From contig JBMOJK010000003.1 in NCBI GenBank assembly GCA_049315825.1, forward strand, positions 1-64,000: 64,000 bases of DNA, given 5' to 3'. The stretch's first letter is position 1. The number at the start of each line of letters is the position of its first letter. The translations under genes were made by a program, and so were the position numbers. Under the pieces are notes generated by a model. The model worked only from the letters and a program-made list of their open reading frames with translations, was not told the origin of the DNA and searched no databases. This document shows positions 18,160 to 28,021 of the stretch, piece by piece. The DNA comes from JBMOJK01 sp049315825. GTDB taxonomy: Bacteria > Patescibacteriota > Gracilibacteria > BD1-5 > UBA2023.

Positions 18160-18234
18160 GGCGCTATCGTCTAACGGTTAGGACTCGGGATTCTCATTCC
18201 CGCAATCGGAGTTCGATTCTCCGTGGCGCTACCA
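18160..18234 (+). tRNA. tRNA-Glu (anticodon CUC)
   Basis: Cloverleaf with D arm GTCTAACGGTTAGGAC, anticodon stem CGGGA/TCCCG enclosing TTCTCAT (anticodon CTC), T arm CGGAG-TTCGATT-CTCCG, discriminator A and encoded CCA at 18232-18234. The acceptor stem has two wobble pairs. Starts 31 bp after rplK. Confidence 0.95.
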
Positions 18235-18247
18235 ATTTTCAAAATTT

Positions 18248-18277
18248 AAAAAAACTCCTAGAGACGGGAGTTTTTTT
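18248..18277 (+). terminator. Terminator after rplK-tRNA-Glu
   Basis: ACTCC/GGAGT stem between A7 and T7 runs. Confidence 0.75.
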
Positions 18278-18323
18278 GTATGAACAAGAAATTTATTTAT
18301 GCTAGAAAAATCTAAAATTCCTC

Positions 18324-18372
18324 TGCAACCTTTTTTGTAGTTTTGCATTATATAAATACAGGGATGACTTAA
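18324..18372 (+). promoter_or_regulatory. Candidate ECF-type promoter of the 18386 sigma gene
   Basis: TGCAACC at 18324-18330, TTATAT at 18348-18353 and ACTTAA at 18367-18372. The same three blocks with identical spacing occur before the next gene (18953-19001). Confidence 0.6.
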
Positions 18373-18385
18373 TTACCTAATCTAC

Positions 18386-18946
18386 ATGAATATCGAAAGG
18401 GAAATATATATCTTAGAACATCTTTCTTCCGAACCTGAGCTATTCTGAGAAATTTTTGATGCATACTATGATGTGCTTATGCAATATACACTGAAGCGCG
18501 TCGAAGACGTTGTAATTGCGGGCGATATTGTCAGCGAAACCTTTTTCAAGGCATTAAACGGAATTACAAAATTTCGATCAAATGGAATTTCTATTCTTCA
18601 TTGGCTTTATCGTATAAACTCCAATGAGATTTCATTCTTTTTTCGAAAAAAATCGAGCATATCCCTAGAAGAATACCACGAAACTAATCAGGAAATCCCC
18701 TCTGATACTGATATAGAATCAGAGTTTCGGCAGCTAGAAAATGAATTGGAGCTGCATGAAAATTTCCGAAAGGCACAACAGATTTTATCGGAACTACCTA
18801 TAAAATATCAAGAAGTACTCTCGCTTCGTTTTTTAGAAGACATGAGCATTCGTCAGGTTGCAGAGATTCTTAATAAACCAGAAGGAACTATTAAATCTCT
18901 TATTTCTCGCGGACTCGAAATGCTCCGTAAAAAAATATTTTTCTAA
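18386..18946 (+). CDS. ECF-type RNA polymerase sigma factor
   Basis: 186 residues. Region 2 (EIFDAYYDVLMQYTLKRV, GDIVSETFFKALNG) and region 4 (LSELPIKYQEVLSLRFLEDMSIRQVAEILNKPEGTIKSLISRGL) are both clear. The TGA at 18446-18448 (LFGEIFDAYY) extends the frame to the ATG at 18386; the next start inside region 2 would remove its N-terminal helix. It lies directly before a single-span membrane protein and both genes carry the same upstream motif, which suggests autoregulation by this sigma factor. Confidence 0.92.
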
Positions 18947-18952
18947 AAATCT

Positions 18953-19001
18953 TGCAACCATTTTTCCATCTATTCATTATATCCTTCGAGGGGTTACTTA
19001 A
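18953..19001 (+). promoter_or_regulatory. Candidate ECF-type promoter of the 19014 gene
   Basis: TGCAACC (18953), TTATAT (18977) and ACTTAA (18996), offsets 0/24/43, exactly as before the sigma gene. Confidence 0.6.
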
Positions 19002-19013
19002 CTTTTCATCTAT

Positions 19014-19619
19014 ATGAAACATTCTGACATGCATACATTTTTTGAGGCATTTGATGCCACAAAATCCACTAAGTTCTCGGCTCATAAATCGCAGCTTCGC
19101 GAAGAGCTTGTAAAAAGAGCTGTTCAAAATCGTGCAGAGTATCGTATAAATGAGAAATCTTCCTCATTTATTACTCATATTTGGATGTTTATGAAAAATA
19201 TTAAAACTATCGGCGTTACCGCTGCTATCGCCACTATTTCTCTTGTAGGAACCATTTTCACTCCGAATGTTCTTGCATACAAAGCAGTATCTGACGGACT
19301 TGGTACAGTGGCACAATTGGAAAGTCAAAATATTTCCGAGGTATATTCAATAAATGTTAATGACTTTGAAAAAATTCTTACAACTGCAAAGAAATCAAGT
19401 GATTTGAAGGTAATTCCTGAAGAAGAAGCAAATAAGCTCATCGAGAAGTCTGACATGAGCATTGGAAGAACTACAACTACAGCAGATACGAGTACTGCAA
19501 ATGCAAAATTTGATTCTCGTATCGTAAAATTCATCTCTTTCACAAACGAAACTAAGGAAAAAGTGGTAGTTGGTCTTGATAAGGATAACCTCCCAATTCT
19601 CATGACAACCGCTCAATAA
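19014..19619 (+). CDS. Single-span membrane protein, putative anti-sigma/regulatory partner
   Basis: 201 residues: about 60 cytoplasmic residues rich in Lys/Arg/Glu, one transmembrane helix (about 65-86, GVTAAIATISLVGTIF) and an extracytoplasmic domain. No recognised family. Its place directly behind an ECF sigma gene, its shared promoter motif and this topology fit an anti-sigma factor, by analogy only. The N-terminus resembles in layout that of the giant macroglobulin at 45365-52249, also behind an ECF gene. A perfect 11-bp hairpin (19624-19655) and a terminator (19711-19740) follow. Confidence 0.65.
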   Translation: MKHSDMHTFFEAFDATKSTKFSAHKSQLREELVKRAVQNRAEYRINEKSSSFITHIWMFMKNIKTIGVTAAIATISLVGTIFTPNVLAYKAVSDGLGTVAQLESQNISEVYSINVNDFEKILTTAKKSSDLKVIPEEEANKLIEKSDMSIGRTTTTADTSTANAKFDSRIVKFISFTNETKEKVVVGLDKDNLPILMTTAQ

Positions 19620-19710
19620 GAGAGATATATTTTGTTCTGCAAAGCAAAATATATCAAACTCCTAACCGAGCATTGATTGTTAGCGATTGATCTAAAATTG
19701 AATTTTCAGA

Positions 19711-19740
19711 AAAAAACCTCCACAAAATAGAGGTTTTTTT
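19711..19740 (+). terminator. Terminator after the 19014 gene
   Basis: AAAAAACCTC/GAGGTTTTTT with a 9-nt loop. A separate perfect 11-bp AT-rich hairpin lies at 19624-19655. Confidence 0.8.
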
Positions 19741-19800
19741 CTTTAGTATACGATCCATGGATGGGTTCGCCCTTTTCCTAATCGAGAGAAAGATGGCATT

Positions 19801-19998
19801 CTATCACTTGCTTTCGGACGGATTCTCTATTTGTTCATTGGTCCATCGCAGGTATTCACTTCTTGTTCAGAATATATATCCTCACGGTAGTTTGTTCGTA
19901 TCCTTTCTGATAAAACAGCACATATTCCACCCTGTTTCATTTAATTGCATACTGGCAATAATTTTATTATTGTCATCGTCAATTACGCTAAAATACTA
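19801..19998 (-). other. In-frame open extension beyond the rubredoxin stop codon
   Basis: After the rubredoxin TAG (19996-19998) the same frame stays open for 64 codons, with three TGA codons, to a TAG at 19801. The translation (SVIDDDNNKIIASMQLNETGW) looks protein-like. It could be a separate short gene from the internal ATG, a decayed second domain or read-through of TAG. I cannot decide. Confidence 0.3.
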
Positions 19999-20220
19999 TT
20001 TCCGCATAATTTTCTTATATATAAAATTTTTAAATCTCTCCCCTTTTGTTGGAAGGCGTTTAATGATTTTAAAGCCTGTTTTCTTAACTCCACACACTGG
20101 ACATTTCCAGTCATTGGGGATATCTTCAAAACGAGTACCCGGAGCTATTCCTCCATCAGGATCCCCGAACACCTCATCATAGATATAATCGCATTTTGCA
20201 CAGATAATCAACTCTGTCAT
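19996..20220 (-). CDS. Rubredoxin
   Basis: 74 residues with two CxxC iron ligand pairs (CAKCDYIYDE and WKCPVCG) and the GDPDGGIAPGTRFEDIPNDW signature. One-iron electron carrier, usually in oxidative-stress or oxygen-reduction chains. I start at MTELIICAKC; ten more residues are possible upstream. A 25-residue basic tail (LPTKGERFKNFIYKK) is longer than usual. Divergent from an HxlR-type regulator, with an inverted repeat between them. Confidence 0.93.
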   Translation of the reverse strand: MTELIICAKCDYIYDEVFGDPDGGIAPGTRFEDIPNDWKCPVCGVKKTGFKIIKRLPTKGERFKNFIYKKIMRK

Positions 20221-20273
20221 ATAAAGTAGGTAATAATTAGTAGGTTTCAAAAGGAAACTTAATATACTTTAGA

Positions 20274-20302
20274 TACATATATTGCTTTTACAAATATATG
20301 TA
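20274..20302. promoter_or_regulatory. Inverted repeat in the rubredoxin-hxlR intergenic region
   Basis: TACATATAT and ATATATGTA with an 11-bp spacer, between divergent starts. A likely operator for the HxlR-type protein, by position only. Confidence 0.5.
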
Positions 20303-20324
20303 AGTTACTCATCAGAAACCACCA

Positions 20325-20615
20325 ATGCAACAAAATTGTCCTGTACGAAATCTATTTAATACTATATCTAAGAGATGGATGTTGAGCATTCTAAAGACTA
20401 TTCACGAAGGAAAAACATGATTTAATCAAATGAAACATGAGATTCCTTGACTCACAGGAAAGGTTCTTTCAGAAAGATTGGAAGAACTTACTCAAGAGGG
20501 GTTTTTAGAAAGAAGGATCACGCAAGAAAAACCCCTGCGTGTAGAGTATCTTTTTACCGAAAAAGGAGTAAGACTTGGAGAGTCTATAAAAATAATGTGA
20601 GAGCTTAACATTTAA
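20325..20615 (+). CDS. HxlR-type winged-helix transcriptional regulator
   Basis: 96 residues, hidden under the standard code. Has the Cys near the N-terminus (QQNCPVRNLF), SKRWMLSILKTI, the wing region GFNQMKHEIPGLTGKVLSERLEEL, then GFLERR, and PLRVEYLFTEKGVRLG, the HxlR hallmark. TGA codons give Gly at KTGF, IPGL and near the end, matching family positions. HxlR proteins often sense electrophiles or redox state through the N-terminal Cys. Divergent from rubredoxin, which it may control. Confidence 0.9.
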
Positions 20616-20684
20616 TTGAGTCACATAGTAACTATACAACCATTGTACCCCTGCCCCGAAGGACAAATATTCAGAACAAAGAAC

Positions 20685-20713
20685 TTGACAATATCCATTA
20701 TCCGGACATAAAT
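20685..20713 (+). promoter_or_regulatory. Promoter of the 20752 gene
   Basis: TTGACA (20685-20690), 17 bp, ATAAAT (20708-20713). The -10 is weak. Confidence 0.5.
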
Positions 20714-20751
20714 CATACGTTGTTTCAAATTAACTCAACAAGGAGGACAAA

Positions 20752-21021
20752 ATGATCGTTGGAATAGTGGAAGGTCAGATAAACCGGGAGCAATACTCAC
20801 ACATTGCTGTTATGTACGATGAAAATGGTCGCTTCCCCCTCACTTGGGTGGGAGAGTTTATGAGTGGAGGTTTTGACATCCACACACCACTCGGCAATAC
20901 GTATAGCAACAAAGTTAAAGACATTGAGGGGGATCAAACACACCATGCGATGGTATGTTACCCGTCGAAACATGATGATATCCAACAAATTACGGCATAC
21001 TTATCACTATTTGCCACGTAA
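20752..21021 (+). CDS. Hypothetical protein, 89 aa
   Basis: Strong ribosome site (AAGGAGG) before the ATG. Soluble alpha/beta protein starting MIVGIVEGQINREQYSHIAVMYDENG. No family recognised, no TGA. Followed by a strong terminator at 21054-21081. Confidence 0.65.
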   Translation: MIVGIVEGQINREQYSHIAVMYDENGRFPLTWVGEFMSGGFDIHTPLGNTYSNKVKDIEGDQTHHAMVCYPSKHDDIQQITAYLSLFAT

Positions 21022-21053
21022 AATGAGAAAAACCTCGCTGGCAATGGGGTAAT

Positions 21054-21081
21054 AAAAATCCGTCTAAATAGACGGATTTTT
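21054..21081 (+). terminator. Terminator after the 20752 gene
   Basis: AAAAATCCGTC/GACGGATTTTT with a 6-nt loop. Confidence 0.85.
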
Positions 21082-21194
21082 ATTGTGTGATCAGGCTTAT
21101 GGCAGAATTCACTCGTCCTAGCTCTCATGAACTTGCCTCTGTTATTATTCATGAAAAATCGTACAATGCGCCATTATACTTATAGATCTTTCTC

Positions 21195-22934
21195 ATGCAG
21201 TGACCTGCACATAACAATAATGCAAGTATTTGAGCACTCCTCAAACCATACGCAGCACTCGTTTGAGGACTTCTTTTGCTCACGCTTGCCGGAAATGCTA
21301 TCAACCTCATAGTTCCAAAAATTATCTCAGGAGGGATCGATACATTTGGAACTGCAGCATTTAGTCTCAGTACACTAAGTCTTGAATTCCTCGGGGTGTC
21401 TGCGATGATTTTCCTCCTGGTGTATCTCCAAAATATCTTGCAGGTCTACATCTCTGAGAAAGTAGCCAAAGATCTACGAGCTCGTCTGATCGCCAAAATC
21501 TCTACACGAAGCTACGCCTACATCCAAGAGGTTACCCCATCAAAACTCCTCACTAATCTCACTTCCGATATCGACAGTGTTAAATCTTTTGTTTCGCAGG
21601 CAATTTCTTCACTGGCATCATCGGTCTTTCTGATCATAGGATCGAGTATACTACTGCTCATGATCAACTGGCAACTCGCACTTGCTGTCATCGCGATTGT
21701 GCCGATCATTGGCGTATCTTTTGGATTCATCCTCGGGAAAGTTCGAAAGCTCTTCAAGGCAACCCAAGAAACGATCGACTGGCTCAATAAAATCATCAAC
21801 GAAAGCATTCTTGGTGCTTCTCTCATCCGCATTCTCAATTCACAAGCGCTCGAATACAATAAATTCCTCGAAGCAAGCACTCGCGCGAAGGAGATTGGCT
21901 TCGGTATCCTCAAACTTTTTGCAACACTCATCCCGATCGTCACCTTTGTATCCAATCTTGCGATCCTCACGATCTTAGTGCTCGGTGGACACTTTGTGAT
22001 CACAGGAAGCATGACACTTGGAGATTTTTCTGCGTTCAATGGCTATCTTGCGATCCTGATTTTCCCGATATTTGTTATCGGATTTATGAGTGGAGTCATC
22101 GCACAGGCAACAGCATCTTACGCGCGAATCGCCGAAGTATTATACGCACCGGATATCCCACACACTGGTACGCTTACTGCAGTATTGACGGGTAAGATCG
22201 AAGTTCGCAATATCAACCTACATTTTGGTGAGAAGATCGCGTTACGTGATATATCATTCACGATCCAACCACACACCAAGACTGCGATCATCGGACCAAC
22301 AGCCGCTGGTAAAACCCAACTCCTCTCGCTTCTCATGGGACTCATCCAGCCAACGTCTTGAACCATCACCTACGATGGCCATCCGATCGATGAATACAAC
22401 CAAGAATCCCTCTACAAACAAATCAGTCTCGTATTTCAAGATAGCAATCTCTTCAATCTCTCGATCCGAGAAAACATAGCATTCAGCAAGGTCTCAAACG
22501 ACGCAGCTTTTCAAAAAGCGATCAAGGCCGCAGAGTTGGAAGACTTCATCAAAACACTTCCCGATGGACTTGAGACCATTGTTTCAGAGCGTGGCGCGAG
22601 TCTTTCTGGTGGACAAAAGCAGCGAATCATGCTCGCGCGTGCACTTACACTCGATCCAAAGATTCTCTTCTTGGATGATTTCACAGCTCGCCTCGACACA
22701 CAGACCGAACAAAAAATCCTCCAAAATATCCATACACTCTACCCGGAAACTACCCTGATTTCGGTAACACAAAAGATAGAATCTATTCAGACCTACGATC
22801 AGATTATCCTCCTCATGGAAGGTGAAATCCTCGCAATCGGAACGCACGATGAGCTCATGGCCACTTCACCCGAATACGTACAAATCTACAATTCCCAATT
22901 CAGTACCAACAACTATGAACTATCAGCTAAATAA
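21195..22934 (+). CDS. ABC exporter half-transporter with degenerate NBD
   Basis: 579 residues: six-helix transmembrane domain (about 1-320) and an ATP-binding domain. Walker A GPTAAGKTQ, signature LSGGQKQR, Walker B ILFLDDFTARLD. The catalytic Glu after Walker B is Asp, and the H-loop His is Gln (SVTQK); this is the inactive-site pattern of heterodimeric exporters such as TM287/288. I set the start at ATG 21195, reached through four TGA codons (MQGPAHNNN), because the frame meets TAG at 21183. A further TGA is at 22359. The next gene overlaps its end by 20 bp and supplies the other half. Confidence 0.93.
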
Positions 22935-24675
22935 GGGACAAAAAACCGATCAGAAGGAACCAATTCTCACCTCGATCAAACGTCTTGGGCCTTTGCTTGC
23001 GGGTGAGGAAAAGAGTTTGTATCTGACACTTGCAACCGTACTGATAAGCTCAGGGTCGGTTTTGATTGCACCGATTATTATCGGACACACGATTGATACA
23101 TATCTTCCCACAAAGGACTATAACGGAATTCTCTTCAATGCAGCAATCCTCTTTGCGATCTATATCGCAGGGAGTATCGCAAGTTATGTACAGACCAAGG
23201 CGATGGGAGGTGTAGGACGACGCATGCTCTTCAATCTCCGAAACGCAGTATTTACTCGACTCCAGGAGTTGCCAGTTGATTTCTTTAGCCAAAACAAAAC
23301 GGGCGATCTCATCTCTCGTATCAATAGTGATACAGATAAAATCAATCAGTTCTTCTCGCAGGCACTTATGCAGTTTTTGGGGAATTTCTTCCTCATCGTT
23401 GGAGCTGGGATATTTATCGTATTCCTCAGTCCGAAGCTTGGACTTGCAACACTTCTGCCAGCGCTCGGAGTACTGATTATCACACAAATCATCTCGCCCT
23501 GGGTAAAACGTAGCAATCTACGCAGTCTTCAATCTACCGGCTCGATGAGTTCCGAGATCCAAGAAAATCTCAATAATTTCAAGGTTATCATCGCCTTCAA
23601 TCGCCTTGATTATTTCCGAAAGAAATTCGAAGAAGTAAATACTGCGAATTATTCGAGCGCACTTCGGGCCGGGATTGCGAATAATATTTTCACTCCTCTC
23701 TACGGACTTGCTTCTAACCTTGCACAGCTCATCGCACTTGCCTACGGAATCTATCTCGTAAATACTGGATATATCACAGTGGGGCTTCTGATCGGGTTTC
23801 AGTTTTATGTGAATAATTTTTATAGCCCGCTCAAACAACTCGCATCTGTTTGGTCATCATTTCAGCTTGCACTTGCCTCGCTCGATCGCATCTCAGAGGT
23901 TCTTGCACTCAAATCCAACATGCAGACCGTAGAGCACGCCGTTACTCCAACCAAGGATGCAATCCTCGAATTTCAAAATGTTACATTCGCGTACAACCCC
24001 GAGAAAACCATCCTCAAAGATATCAACCTCGTACTCGAACGATGAAAGACTTATGCACTCGTTTGACCCACCGGTGGAGGAAAAACAACCACTGCCCTGC
24101 TCATGGCGCGACTCTATGATCCTACATCTTGAACGATCATCTTAGATCAAAAAGATATCAGGTCATACGAGCCTTCTCAGCGTACAGATAAGATCGGTTT
24201 CATCCTACAAGAACCATTTCTCTTTACGGGTACACTTGCGGACAACATACTCTACGGAAATACCAAATACGTGCATATTACCCACTCACAGATCCTTGAA
24301 CTTCTCACACAAAAAGGACTCACAGGGCTGCTCTCAAAATTTGAAAATGGTCTTGATACCCCCATATCAACCAGTGGTGAATCCATCAGCCTTGGACAAA
24401 GACAGCTACTTGCGTTCATGCGCGCCATCCTCAAAGAACCCGAGATCCTCATCCTCGACGAAGCAACAGCGAATATCGATACCGTCACTGAACAGCTCCT
24501 CGAAGAAATGCTCAGCAAACTTCCGAAATCTACTACGAAGGTTATCATCGCGCATCGCCTCAATACGATCAAGGATGCAGACGAGATATTCTTCGTAAAT
24601 GCTGCAGAAGTGGTAAATACCGGAAATATGGAACACGCTCTCGATATGCTCCTCCATTGAAAAAGAGCCAGTTAA
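22915..24675 (+). CDS. ABC exporter half-transporter with consensus NBD
   Basis: 586 residues: transmembrane domain (about 40-320) then an NBD with GPTGGGKTT, ISLGQRQ, ILILDEATANID and IIAHRLNTI, the catalytic Glu and switch His both present. The first Gly of Walker A is the TGA at 24064-24066, a position that cannot vary; further TGAs are at 24043, 24130ish and 24658. The signature begins SLGQ rather than SGGQ. Partner of the upstream half-transporter; the pair probably exports lipids, peptides or drugs. Confidence 0.95.
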
Positions 24676-24715
24676 AATAATCCTCCAAAGCCTAAGGCGA
24701 AGGAGGATTATTTTT
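24674..24715. terminator. Bidirectional terminator between convergent genes
   Basis: AAAATAATCCTCC/GGAGGATTATTTT with an inner GCCT-AGGC stem. It overlaps the ABC stop and the stop of the 24692 gene. Confidence 0.8.
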
Positions 24716-25585
24716 GGTAGTCCGTGGTGGTTTGGAAGATAGATCAATTGCATGTTGTATAGCTTCTCGCACTAATACATCATCACTGTATGTACCCCGA
24801 TATCCCAGCATCCAGTTTGTAACATTCTCGCTCACAATCGCAGTAAAGCTTCCGGAGTTATCATCTGCAGCAAACTTGGTTCTCTGAAATTCACGTGGAG
24901 ATTCGGTTATGCCATTTTCCTTCATCCATTGATCAAGTGTCTGCGCAATGAGTACCTGATTTTCAGGATTACCGAAATGCACAACAATAGAATCATTCAC
25001 AGCAATAAAACTCGATAAATTGGTTGGTATTTTTACTCTAATCGAATCATTGGTATTGCGTGCTACTATACGGAGTCGCTTTATAAGCAAGGGTATACGA
25101 TGAATAAACCAATACTGATTGACTGGAAGAGTGGTGTACATTTTATAGTTTGACTCGACCGTTTTAATCAGCTCAGGATGTACATCAATACCAAACCAGA
25201 CAGGGTTGCTCACCCATTTGAACTGAGGCTCCATGCGCAATAGAAATTGCTCAATATTTTCTCTTCTTTTCGCATACCAATTCTGTTGTAACTTGAGGTC
25301 TGCCATAATGTCAGCAATAGACTTCTTCGAGAGTATTACCTCTCCACGATGCGAAAGCATCTCATAAAGAGAATTCACAATTGCATTGGAGAGTTCAAAT
25401 CATGTCTTTTTAGAAAGATGCCCATGAATGATTTGTGCGTAGTGATCTTTTTTGCGATCCTCCAAATCAGTAGATGAAGCACTCAAAACTGCTCATGCTC
25501 GATTCTTTGCAATATTTAAAACCTCAGACTGTTTTGAGGTATTGTTTGGAGTTCAGGGATTTTTTGGAGAGTTAAGATCACTCAT
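24692..25585 (-). CDS. Hypothetical protein, 297 aa
   Basis: Open from ATG 25585 to 24692 when three TGAs in the N-terminal 70 codons are read as Gly. Alternative in-frame ATGs lie upstream at 25603 and about 25618. Soluble; predicted helix-rich with conserved-looking aromatic blocks (WVSNPVWFGIDVHPELIK, NQYWFIHRIPLLIKRLRI). The C-terminus is Pro/Lys-rich. No family recognised. Confidence 0.65.
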
Positions 25586-25843
25586 AATAGAAGATATTTT
25601 CATAGTATCATACATAGATTGTTTCCTGCAAATATCCACAAAACACACCTCCCTAGGGTGTATTTTTTAACCGGCCTATTTTTGACTCAGCTTATTTGAG
25701 TGAATATACAAAGTTGCAAGCTAGTTCATGTGTTATGGATAAAAACCCAGATAGTCAAAGATGGATATTTAAAAAACTCACGTACGCATATTTTCAAATA
25801 AGCAGAAACGCATATGATATTCACTTACTACCTATAGACTCAC

Positions 25844-26395
25844 ATGAATAAGTTAATCATCACAGCGCATCCGAGCTCACAGGGATTTACTCATAAAATT
25901 GCCCAGAAGATATCGGAACTATCAATACGAAGGGGTGATGCTGTTGAAATCCTCGATCTCTATAAGACTGATCTCAAGCAGGATTTTCTCGCATTTGAGG
26001 ATATGAAGGACTTCGGAAAAGACGCAACTACCCAAGCACTTCAGGCAAAGATTACTTGGGCAGATGAACTCGTATTTATATTCCCGATCTGGTGGGGAGA
26101 CACCCCAGCAATCATGAAGAATTTCATCGACTGTAACTTCGGAGCAGGATTTGCATTCAAGTATGTAAACGGGAAATCCGTTGGACTGCTTACCGGGAAA
26201 TCCGCACGTATCATCGCAACTTCTGGTGCGCCAGGATTCTTCTACAAAATCCTCCTTCATGTCCAAGTTATGTGGAATCTTAACCGTATCAAGTTCTGTG
26301 GAATTACACAAAAATCTTTCACAGTATTTGGCAGCATGGACAGCTCCAAAGCCAATAAAGATGCCTATCTCAAGAGTCTCAATCATCTTATTTAA
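25844..26395 (+). CDS. NAD(P)H-dependent flavodoxin-like oxidoreductase (KefF/MdaB-type)
   Basis: 183 residues with the flavodoxin-like fold. FMN/FAD phosphate loop KLIITAHPSSQGFTH, then the PIWWGDTPAIMKNFIDCNFGAGFAF block that contacts flavin and substrate, and GKSARIIATSGAPG. Two-electron reduction of quinones is typical. Neighbouring genes are a Nudix protein just downstream (5-bp gap), likely co-transcribed. No TGA codons. Confidence 0.92.
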   Translation: MNKLIITAHPSSQGFTHKIAQKISELSIRRGDAVEILDLYKTDLKQDFLAFEDMKDFGKDATTQALQAKITWADELVFIFPIWWGDTPAIMKNFIDCNFGAGFAFKYVNGKSVGLLTGKSARIIATSGAPGFFYKILLHVQVMWNLNRIKFCGITQKSFTVFGSMDSSKANKDAYLKSLNHLI

Positions 26396-26400
26396 TTCCT

Positions 26401-26913
26401 ATGTCTCATCTCGTTCAACTCACCGACCGTGACGATCAGTTTCTCGGACACAAGATGCGGGATGAGCTCACACCAGAGGATATCTTTCGCTGTATTTCCG
26501 TGCACATAACAGATCATTCAGGTGAATACATCCTCATACAAAAGCGCAGTCTCACGAAACCAGCTGCACCGGGTCGCTGGACACTCGGTGTGATGTGAAC
26601 ACTCGAGGATGGTGATACTTATGAAATCTGAGCACTCCGAGAAATCCAAGAAGAACTCGGTTTTTCGCCACAAAGCCTGACACATCACGGTGTTACTTTC
26701 GTGCCCAATCATTCGGTCGGAGGACTCCAGCGAGGCTTATTTGTAGTTCAGACTGACATAACGACTGATTTTGTCCTCCAGGAAAGCGAGGTCGCAGAGG
26801 TTCGCTGGGTAACAAAACAAGAACTTATCGACTGGATAAATGAAGAATCTGATATGTTCACGAGCGGATCACTTCAGGTTTGGCGAGAACTGGGAATTCT
26901 TAGCGCCGAATAA
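26401..26913 (+). CDS. Nudix hydrolase, IDI/YfcD-like
   Basis: 170 residues. The Nudix box is G-x5-D-x7-REIQEELGF: its first Gly is the TGA at 26596-26598, a second TGA follows, and the usual Glu at position 7 is Asp. The opening LVQLTDRDDQFLGHKMRDEL and ISVHITDHSGEYILIQKRS resembles the isopentenyl-diphosphate isomerase-like subgroup. These enzymes cleave nucleoside diphosphates linked to another moiety; the substrate is unknown. The last 14 bp overlap the convergent FemX-like gene. Confidence 0.9.
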
Positions 26914-27925
26914 TCTTCTTAAAACTTCGAATACATTGCAAGAAGGCATACATCCATCCCTGGATCACATAAATCCGCTTCTTTGGAAATTCAAATTCAC
27001 TTCCTCCGAATTTCCGCTTGAAATCTGACACTCATTCGAGTCGATGGTTCATTACACCGGCAGGTGCAATCCCGAGAAAGTCATACACACTACACCCTGC
27101 AGCCTTGCTCGCACGCATCATCTCCCACTGCAGGAGATACGCGGGCATGAATTTGCGCTTCGCGTTGTCCGAAGTCGATGCACCATAGTAATAGAGCGCA
27201 GTTGCATCCTGGATCACGAGTATCGCAGCTGCGATCACTTCGCCGTCTTTTTTGGCGAGATAGAGTCACTCATGAGTGCCCGTACGAGCAGCAAGGAGTG
27301 CTTCATAGTAAGTACGAGAATTCCCAGCAAAGCCGTCGCGCTCGAGTGTCTCATGTAAAAGTCGCATAAATGCATCAAGGTCTGTAGTGTCACCCTCTGA
27401 TCGAACGACAGTTACTTCATGCTTTTGTGCGAGTTTGATATTATATCGCCCCTTTTGGTGCATCTGTGCGAGGATTGCATCTTCGTCCTGCGTGAGATCT
27501 ATGAGGAGTGTATGTGATTCGATGAATCCTTTGTAGTATCCGCACTTCCCTTGTTTTAGAGCGAGTTCATATATCGGTTCGATCTGCAAGAAGACTCCAC
27601 CCTCCTTTCGCACGAGATCCTGCATCGCAGTCTCGAATGCTCCTAGGTCACAGTCCGAAGTGATACTGGGTCCTCCAATACAGAAGAATCCATATTTCCC
27701 GAGTCCGATCGAACGTTTCTCAATAAGAGCATATCCAAGAAGTTTACTATCTCGTACATCACCCAAAAAATACGCCTGATCAAGCGCTCCGCCTCGCAGT
27801 AACATCTCGATCCAGTCGATCTGCTGCCAAACAGGTACATATTCATGAGATCACTGCCAGAAATCTGAAATCATCTTTCGGATTTCTGTAAAATCTTCAC
27901 CAAGACCAAAAGTTCGTATTTGCAT
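26900..27925 (-). CDS. FemAB/FemX family peptidyltransferase
   Basis: 341 residues of two GNAT-like halves: IDWIEMLLRGG, GFFCIGGPSITSD, ...LLIDLTQDEDAILAQMHQKGRYNIKLAQKH (the family signature) and YYYGASTSDNAKRKFMPAYLLQWEMMRASKAAGCSVYDFLG. Members add amino acids from aminoacyl-tRNA to lipid II to build the interpeptide bridge. TGAs are at codons in WQGSHEY, THEGLYLAK and RLEGVSDF, and the last also lets the C-terminal GGSEFEF block be read. The amino acid transferred is not predictable. Confidence 0.92.
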
Positions 27926-27965
27926 AGGCGAAAGGCTACGAAAAGCGTGTTAAAATGCAATACAT

Positions 27966-27994
27966 TTGCGTTTATGGGTATGATTTGTTATATT
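27966..27994 (+). promoter_or_regulatory. Promoter of the STAS gene
   Basis: TTGCGT (27966-27971), 17 bp, TATATT (27989-27994), 28 bp before the ATG. Confidence 0.6.
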
Positions 27995-28021
27995 TTTTGT
28001 GGTTCTATCTCTTTTCTCCAT

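Noticed and set aside
25736..25852. 38-codon ORF upstream of the quinone reductase-like gene
   Set aside because: Protein-like composition but no ribosome site, overlaps the start of the next gene and matches nothing. Not enough support.
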